A stretch of DNA of 64,000 nt, from contig CP136061.1 in assembly GCA_032622095.1 (NCBI GenBank), positions 195,346,935-195,410,934 of the forward strand, read 5' to 3'. The notes under the pieces are model-generated. The model searched no databases and was not told where the DNA came from. It saw only the letters and a program-made list of their open reading frames with translations. Source of the DNA: Siphonodentalium dalli. Taxonomy: Eukaryota > Mollusca > Scaphopoda > Gadilida > Siphonodentaliidae. Positions 15,101 to 24,100 of the stretch are shown here, one piece after another (within the stretch, counting starts at the first letter, position 1; every line of letters begins with the position of its first letter). Made by a program: the position numbers and the translations under genes.

Positions 15101-18100
15101 GGGACATTCTCTCTGAAATGTGAACATTGACCAATCCAGGAGATGTAAAACACAGTCGTAAGAGCAACCCTATTTTATCCCAACGGTTAACTAGGCACGT
15201 GACTGCAAACAACATTTTTCTGCGAACATGTTTGATTTGATAGAGAGATCTTTCATCTGCATAGATCACTGTGCCATAACACATGTCATTTCACAAAGTA
15301 ATCTATACACTATTGTTGATGAATTTAGATGAAATGAGCGCATAAAAATGAAGTAGTAGAATTTTGTCAAGAATATTATAAGTGTTTGAATTGATTGGAA
15401 TAATTCCCAAGCACGCTGAGTTTGACGTCACCTGATGCCGAATCCTTAGATCGGCTACTAAATTATTCTTATTGGTGTGAATTAATCCGAGAACCTATGA
15501 AAAACATTTAATTTAAGGAGACATGGTTGTTATGTGTTTCAATATAGACATCCAGGTAAGAAATCTCCATGTACCCCCGATGTTGCTAAAGATAACTGGT
15601 ATTATTCATATATGGCAGATAATGTGGTAAAAAAAATTAGACATACATATTTATTACCACTACACTTATTGTTCTAAATTGGTATGCTTTATTGCTAGAC
15701 ATGATTTAACATATTACATGCAAAAACATATATACATATATACAAATGTGGATTAGGATGCCCACAATGGGAGACAGGCACAAGCCATTGGACTGGCAAC
15801 TCTATATGCCACCAAGTCCTTTGATGTGGACCAAACATGCATTGGCACTATATGGCTATTTTTTGCATATTTAAAAGGGCACCGTGAACAGTGCACACCC
15901 ACATCGAGAAAGCAGTGGCTAGATAAATGTATCCCCTGTGTGAGACAATTAGGACAATTAAATAGATAGCTAAAAACGCATTCCAGTGTTTGTCTTTCAC
16001 TCTAACCCTTTGGTATAAATATACGTGTCGGACTTGTATTCACTGTAAACACATCGATATGGGTTCGCAGCGCGTCGCCGCTCATGAGTCTCCACATAGC
16101 AGTGGCTTGGCCGCTTTGAACGACGTGCAATTGTCGGATTGCTCGCTGTCTCGAAACCCATGCCAAGCTGTGACCCTTGAGCAAGGTCGCTTGTACTGTG
16201 TTGGCTTCGCATCACTCATGCGTTAAAAGAGTACCAGTCAGCTTGTCATACTGATGAGTATCGGAGCATGTTCTGATCAAACTAGAGCAGCGCTTGCAAT
16301 GGCTGCAGTCGGTTCATTGGTTGGCTTGTACAAATGACTGGGGTAATATTGTACCAAGCGTGTTGGAGCAAGTAATTGGTTAATCGCTATATAAAACTGG
16401 TCATTATTATTATTATTTATTATTATTATCTTCTGTTTACAAATGTACAAATGACTGGGGTAATATTGTACCAAGCATGTTAGAGCAAGTAATTGGTTAG
16501 TCGCTATATAAAACTGGTCATTATTATTTATTATTATTATCTTCTGTTTACAGACTATCAATTTGGAGTGAAATTAACAAACAACATTGATGGCAAAACA
16601 TTGATCATGTTCAATTCTCGGAATGATCACGATCGACAGAAGTTCGTTGAAGACTTGAAGGAAGCCATCCTCGAGGTATTTTAACGTTGTGCAAATTATT
16701 TTAAATGTCTCAATATCAAGTGATAAGTTCACTGCGGGAGGTGTCTCTTAATTCCATGTGACAGTCACACCTCTGGTTTAGGTTAATTTGGTGTCTTGTG
16801 ATGTGTTTAACAACCATTAGTGAATCCTCTTCTTATATAAGCTCAGGCCATTTTTTTTTTTTTACAATCATTTTATTTCCTCTGAGTCTAATTTTAGTAC
16901 CGAAATAATATACGATTTATAGTTTTATCATTTTCAAATAAAACTATTTCTGATTGGCTGTAATTGGGATGAACCTCCCAGGAATTCCCTTGTACACCAA
17001 TCAGAAGAAGCTTTTTCTGAATAATTGTAGCACTAGCATACTTTGCTGATATTTTAACATACTCCCTGAAGGCCTTCTTTCTATTACAGACTCATTTCAC
17101 CATATTTATTAGATTAAATTAAAGATTATTTCTGTTTATCTTCATACCTGATCTTTTGATAAAATGAAAAAAAAATTAAATCAAAAACCTATTTTATTTC
17201 TTATCCCCCCCCCCCCTCTATCTTCTAATTAATTATCTGTAAAACAACAAATAAAAAAGTGGCCTTAATAAGAGTTCTTAGCCCATCATATCTGATTTTT
17301 TTTCTTCAGACAAATGGAATGGAACAACTGAGAATTGAGGATGAACTGAAACGCCATGGTGTCAAGCATAACACGATCGACAAACATTTCTGCAATGATG
17401 ACTCTCGTATAATGATGTACGAGCTTCAAAAACCAGCTGACCCAGCGGTAAATAGACTTTCCGCACCTGAGTGTAGTGGCATGAAGAAGTTACATGTATC
17501 CAACTCAATGTCTGATCTCTGTACAGGTATGCATGTGCTTTGGTTATATTTTTATTTTGCCAATGCTTTTCTCATGTTAATTTAGCAGTTATATAATTAA
17601 GAAATAGCTTTGTTTTGAATAAGTTGATGCAGTTATAACAGAGAAGTTTGAAGACAAATTCTATAATCCATGTAGAACAGTATAGTAAATTTGTCTTCAA
17701 ACTCTCTTGAATCAGATTAAAATATACAGAAATGCCCGAAGTATATGATCCTTTAGTCAGAAATATTGCTTGTTGACATTCATTGGAAAGCTCTCGCCCA
17801 GAGCTTTCCGATGAATGGCAGCAAGCCATATTTCCGACTAAATCCTGAAAAATTTACCATAATTCTGCTGTGGTTTAGGGGTCAATTATTTAGGACATTA
17901 CTGTACTGAATTCATTATTTCACATATTTCTTGCTCTTTCCGACTTCTTGTAAATATTTCTAAAACCATTTTTAGTTGCTTTTAACATAATTGCAAAATT
18001 CTGAGAATTGATTGAGAGAATCAGTTATTCAGTTATCAATCCCACGTGGGCGTAAATACTGAGGATGTTACCTAGGCTTCATACTTTAAAGGGACCCAAG

Positions 18101-21100
18101 GCACTCGCAGTGGGTAAATTACCGTAAATGTGCAAAAAATATAAAAGTCTGTAAAAAACATCTCTAAAGAAGAACATGGGGAAATACCGTAGATACATTT
18201 ATTCTTATATTCATTAGTGATAGTTCTCCATTAACAAAATTTCATGTGATGAAACCATTGTTATGTAAACAATACTGTTAAAGTGATTTATAAACAAACA
18301 TCCCTAATCATGTAGCAAGTTCAAATATTTTAAATATTTTTCAATGGTTTTAACTTTTTCAATGTTTACCATAAAGTTTTGATTAAACTCGGTATCTTAT
18401 TGGACTTTTATCGGTGTTTCCACTATAACAGCCATATTCGCATAACAATGGTTTTGACATGTGAAATCTCATTATTGGAGAATTATCAATTAAAAAAAAT
18501 AAGAATAGAGTCAGTCTTTCATGTACTTGTTGATGATAGTTGTTGAATAAACTTTATTGTCCACGTTTACCCTCTGTAAATGCCTTGAGTCCTATTAAGT
18601 TTGTGCTGCATTCTTTGAAATTAAAACAAGTACGAATCAAAATATCTAGGCATAGCATGATGGAAGCATTGGTATTTTTACCTTTATTTCATTTCTAATT
18701 GTTGTGACAATACTGATGTTGGAACCTGATGCCATACATTATGTTAGTACCAGTCTCAAACAAGATTTATTCACATATATCATATTAAAGTTCTCATTGT
18801 ATGTCCAGGATTTACTCACAGATCTTTCATTTTCAAAATCAGAAGGCCCCGGATCCAGCTTGGGAAATGTTTTGAGGCCCAGGACATCCAGCTTGGGAAA
18901 TGTTTTGAGGCCCGGGACTTGCCTTGAGGTGTCAAATTGGGAGAAGTCAGTTTTCCCTGTTTGTTTAGTAGGGAGAAGTGGGCTGTGATATGCTTTAATC
19001 TCTGATCCAGTGTACATAAATGGATATTGAGAAATATAAATGGAGATAGTATACAAAAGATAGATAGTGAAACATGGAATATGCATCCGGGAGAAGTATA
19101 TAACAATGGCTGAAGTTCAATTTACACCCAACAACACCGTCATAATCATTCTTTAAAGGCCCACTTAATTTTTTAATCACCAGATCACATTATATACAGT
19201 AATGCTCTAAGTAATCGACTTCTTAACCACAGCAGAATTATGGGTAACTTTTCAGGATTTAGTCGGAAATATGGCTTGTTGCCATTCATCGGAAAGCTCT
19301 CCCCGAGAGCTTTCCGATGAATGGCAACAAGCCATATTTCCGACTAAATCCTGAAAAGTTACCCATAATTCTGCTGTGGTTAAGAAGTCGATTACTTAGA
19401 GCATTACTGTACAACGTATTCCATATTATATACCTTTTAAAAGAGGAAGCTCCAAAACATTGTATTGTCAACTTATGCGGTCGATTAAACTGTGAACATG
19501 TTGTTTTTGTCAAGGTACCGTCCTGTGTTCTGTGCTTAATCTTTTATCCGCTAATCACGATTATAGTTGTCCAGTTACCATAGCGTGTCAATAAATATTT
19601 TTATATTCCACCAAACTACACAACATCTGGTCTGTACTTCCATTCAATTTTTCTCAATGGAAGGGGAATAACTCCATCTCTTAATTGTGATTTATGCTGC
19701 ATTCAGAGGTAAATAATGGGCGATGTCTTGGGATGAATCTGAGAATCTCTATCGCTTGATGGACACTACTAGACCACAGCTATTCTGTAGTTTGGTCGAA
19801 TATATAAATATGTTGGTCCCTATTCCAAATGGTATATAATATGGAATATGTTTGTCTTTTTGTGATCTGGGCATTTGAAAATTAAGTGGCTTCAATGACT
19901 GGAGCTTCCTTAAATTTTGCGAAAACCCTGTGCGAATGCATTCTCTTATATATGCAAGTCTCCCATAAGGAACTTCGCATATATAATTGATAATACATTG
20001 GCCTAATAATATTTACTATGACCTTGTAATCCAGTGCATTATCTTACCGGTATATGAGAGCTCCCTATGGGAGACTCACATATATAAGAGAATGCACTGG
20101 CACAGGATCTTTATTGCTGCACCAGCACAGCTCCTCTCGTGAAAGGGTTAAAGGTCACATTAATTGAGGTAGATAGTGTGGAAAATTTGCTGACCCCAAA
20201 TGTCTCTTTGAAAATTCCTTTAGTAACTGACAGCTGTAAGAGTGAGAATAGAGGCTTATGGTATCCCCCCACCCCCCAGAATATTATTCAAGACCAACTT
20301 TTACTTTCAATAAAAGGCTATGTTTGTAGAAAAATATGTAGAAGCGAGTGCAGAATTTCATGCAATACTAAAGCTACGCCATAGAAGAGGGCTGGACGTA
20401 CTACAGTTAAGCTTGCTGGCATCAGAGTTCACATCTAAATATCTCACACATTTAATATACTATTCACTTTACTGTGCATCTTATGATTTTCCTTTAAATT
20501 TTTTATGAGCTTTGTTTTTCCATATTAATATGCTGTATTAACCTAGCATGCAGGATGGTAGCTAGAATGTCTTTGTTGGTGGTGTAACCATCAAATTTCC
20601 AAATCCACTGCCTCCCAAACAAATTTCATCATTTTATATTTTTGCAAAATATTGACTAAAATTCAGATAAGTTGGAAGTTTATATGAAAATTGTATATAA
20701 ATGAATTGTTATGCAAATAGAGACAATTTTGCCAACAACATTTTAGTATATATTTAAGAAATAACTCTTGTTTCGATTAAGGTTATGTAGTAATAACCAA
20801 AAAGTTTGAAGATAAATTCTATAATGTGCATAGCGCAGTTATAGAAAATTTATCTTCAAACTTATCGGTTGAGAAAACATTGAGACTATTTCCGTTGAAA
20901 AAGACACGTTAAGTTGAAAGAGACAGCTGTCGCACAAAACTGGTACTCTTCGAGTGATGAAATCGCATCAGCGATTCAGCGTTTTTGATTGGCTATTCGC
21001 AACTTATCACGCGCCGGGCAGCTGTATAGTTGCACGTGGGATTGATATATTCGACTGCAGTGACACAAACCTGTGTTTTAATTTCAGTGTTCACTTCTTT

Positions 21101-24100
21101 GCAATGTTCAAAGTTGATATGTCTGGTTACATGTGCACTGAATATCAGCATCTAGTATGGTTATTGTCAATACAGTCATACCCGAAAAAATGATGCAGCA
21201 CCGACATTTCATGTTAAATCGTAGGACTCGGTATCGAATAGTTTCCAGGTACATTTTTTAGGCACACAGTATAGCCGTTGTCACTCGACGCTGCTGTCAT
21301 TTCTGTAGCGGGGAAAGTAATCAAGAAATTTAGGTTATCGAGAAATAACTTTAATAGATAAATGTGTGGCAACCAATGGTTTTACAGTATTATGTGGATT
21401 GACAATTATACATTGATAAACTTTCGACCAAAGAATCTGTAATTCCCAACTTTGGAATAAGTTGTGGGAGTAACATCCCTGTCATTCCTCTTCATCTCCA
21501 AATTTCACGGAATTGAAAACTTCGCCGAAAATCAAGGAGGGTAGGGGTGCAGTTGGAAATGTGGTAGGTACACCCTCCTTATGACACTTCTTTATAGCTA
21601 CATCCCTGTTCCCACCCACATATGCTCCTATAATTTATATTTACCTTTGTTGTCAATTATTTTTAGAGTTGTGTATCGATCTTTCGTAGCACGTGACTGA
21701 TATCCACTGTAAAATTCTCTGTTTGTATCTTGTATGCACTCCTCATAAAGTATTTGCATTTTTAAGGGCACTCAAGGCCTTCAAAGTGTGTTTGTGCAAA
21801 ATAACATAAAAGTCTTCAAAAACAGCTATCATCAACGATTACATGAAAAAAATTATTGACTTTTTTCTTATTTTTCATTATTAGTAACTCACCAATAACG
21901 AGATTTTGCATATCAGAACCATTGTTATATAAACATTACTGTTACAGTGGCATTAACGATCAGAGTCCAATTAGATAATAAAGTTCAGTCGAAACATGAC
22001 GGTAACCATTGGAAAATGTCAAAACATTGAAAAATATTTTGAAAATCATATTTAGAATCAAATATTTGAACTTACTACATGATTAGCGATGTTTGTTGAC
22101 AAATCATTGTAACGGTTTTGTTTACATAACAATGCTTTCAACACAAGAAATTACATTATTGGAGAAATATCAATAATGAATATAAGAACAAAGTTTATCT
22201 ATTTCTGCTTGTTCATGATGTTTTACAGACTTCTATATTTTGTTTGCACATTCACCCACTACGAGAGCCTTGTGTCCCTTTATATTTGAATGCTTCAATT
22301 TTGTCTTTGTTTCTCTTGTGTGAACTACATGTACATCTTGAAAGTTTTCTTTCGCTACTATAATTATACAAGTCCCAAAACCGGTTATGAAACGGCATAT
22401 CGACAAAAAATGCACTTTCCCAATGAGCCACCAAACTTGTACATTTATTCCATATAATATTCGACTATAATTCATGCTCGCTAGTAAATGTTTTATGATT
22501 GCATAATATTTTGGAAGATAAAAGGTATACAAATGGTACACTAAATGTTTTTTTTGGAAACCTCAGAAACTTCTAAGGCCATAACCAATATATTCAAAAG
22601 TATTATCGCCTCTATCAAAATTTGGAATGGTCTGTATCTCCTATTAGTAATATTATAAAAGCATATCATATCACACATACCAATCAACATATCTCATCAA
22701 TTATATTCCACCCCTGGTTAAGTGGTCCTGCTGAATTGCTTTGATGGTGGTAGAGCAAAGTGATGCTGTTAAGAAAGAGCACCATTATTTTTTCTAAAGT
22801 TGTCATTTTTGCGATGTTTGGCTAATCTGAGCGATTTGAGCAAAAGCCAGTGTATATCAGGGGGGGGGGGGGGGGGGGGGTTGGAAAAAAAATTCAGGCA
22901 CGTATGGCATTTGTTCCCTTTTGATCATTTTTTGTACACACCCACCCCCACCACCAAATTATTTTCCGTTTTCGGCAGTTTTTTCCGACCATTTTTTTTA
23001 CACCCACCCCCCCTTTTAACACTAAAACAGAGATTTGCGGGGGGAAATTCACTGTAAACAGCTGTATATGAATTTCTGTGCATACTATTTATCATGGATG
23101 TTAACATGGACATGTAAATAGGAATGAGTAATTTTGAGGTCATTCGGCCAAAAAAAACATGGCTGCCAGCGGCCATCTTGGATTTCAAAATTTGCAACAA
23201 AATACAACACGATAACTGCCTGCAGTCAGTTTACAGTTAGAATTACATTATTTCTCTCATTCAAAGTGGGTGTGAAGCCCAACTCATTGCCAAAACACTA
23301 AAAAACAAGCAGGAATTTTTTTTTTTAGTTGCGGAAAAAATTGCTTGTTGGTGGCTTTGACCACCCACCCACCCCGGAATTTTTTTTTTCACCACCCCCC
23401 CCCCCCCCCCTCCTGTGTATATATGAAACATTCAAGAAAATATTTTGGCACTGGTATTCAAAAATTTACAGAAACAGCCGTCTCAACCATGGTTGGTTTG
23501 CAACAACCAATGCAGATATCGAAATACTTCACAATATATATGCTTTTGACCGTTTTATTTTCTACACATAGTGGCTTTCTTTGATTTGTTCAGACCAGCC
23601 AAACACCTAAAAAATGACCGACTTTAAAATAAATAATGTAAATCAGGTACTGTTTCTTAACAGCATTGCTTTGTCCTGTCAGGTTCATAGCAATTCATCA
23701 GGACCAGTTAACCAGGGGTTTATTCTTGCTGCTCAGTCAGCAGCCAGGTCCAGCAAAAGTGTAGAGGTAACTCTATAAGTGGCATATTTGGGGAAGATAA
23801 ATCACAGTAAGATAAATATAGTAATTGATAACAATTGAATGATTTAATAGTGTCAGAATTTTAACACTGGTTTAACATCTGCTATAGAGATCTGATGGTA
23901 ACATCCTTACTTCCTTTGAAGCATCAATCATCCCATGTTACAATTAGAACATAACCATATCCCCCCCCATCCTGACGTAAGTTCTATTGAGATAGAGCTA
24001 GAAACGTTATACAGTGGGTACAATCAATTATTTGCTTTAATTCATTTCAATACACATGTTTCAGGTCCTTTATATGCAAAACTATATATACTGAGTCCGT

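Noticed and set aside
19317-19583. ORFs containing repeated peptides such as [12 protein letters not shown] in many places
   Set aside because: These are translations of family A MITE arms, not genes.
23683-23766. A possible 28-codon IQSEC exon ([13 protein letters not shown]...) with acceptor TGTCAG and donor GTAACT
   Set aside because: Its only open frame does not fit the phase left by 17526 (it would meet TAG at once) nor the phase required at 25639. The direct 17526-25639 join is in frame and family-like.
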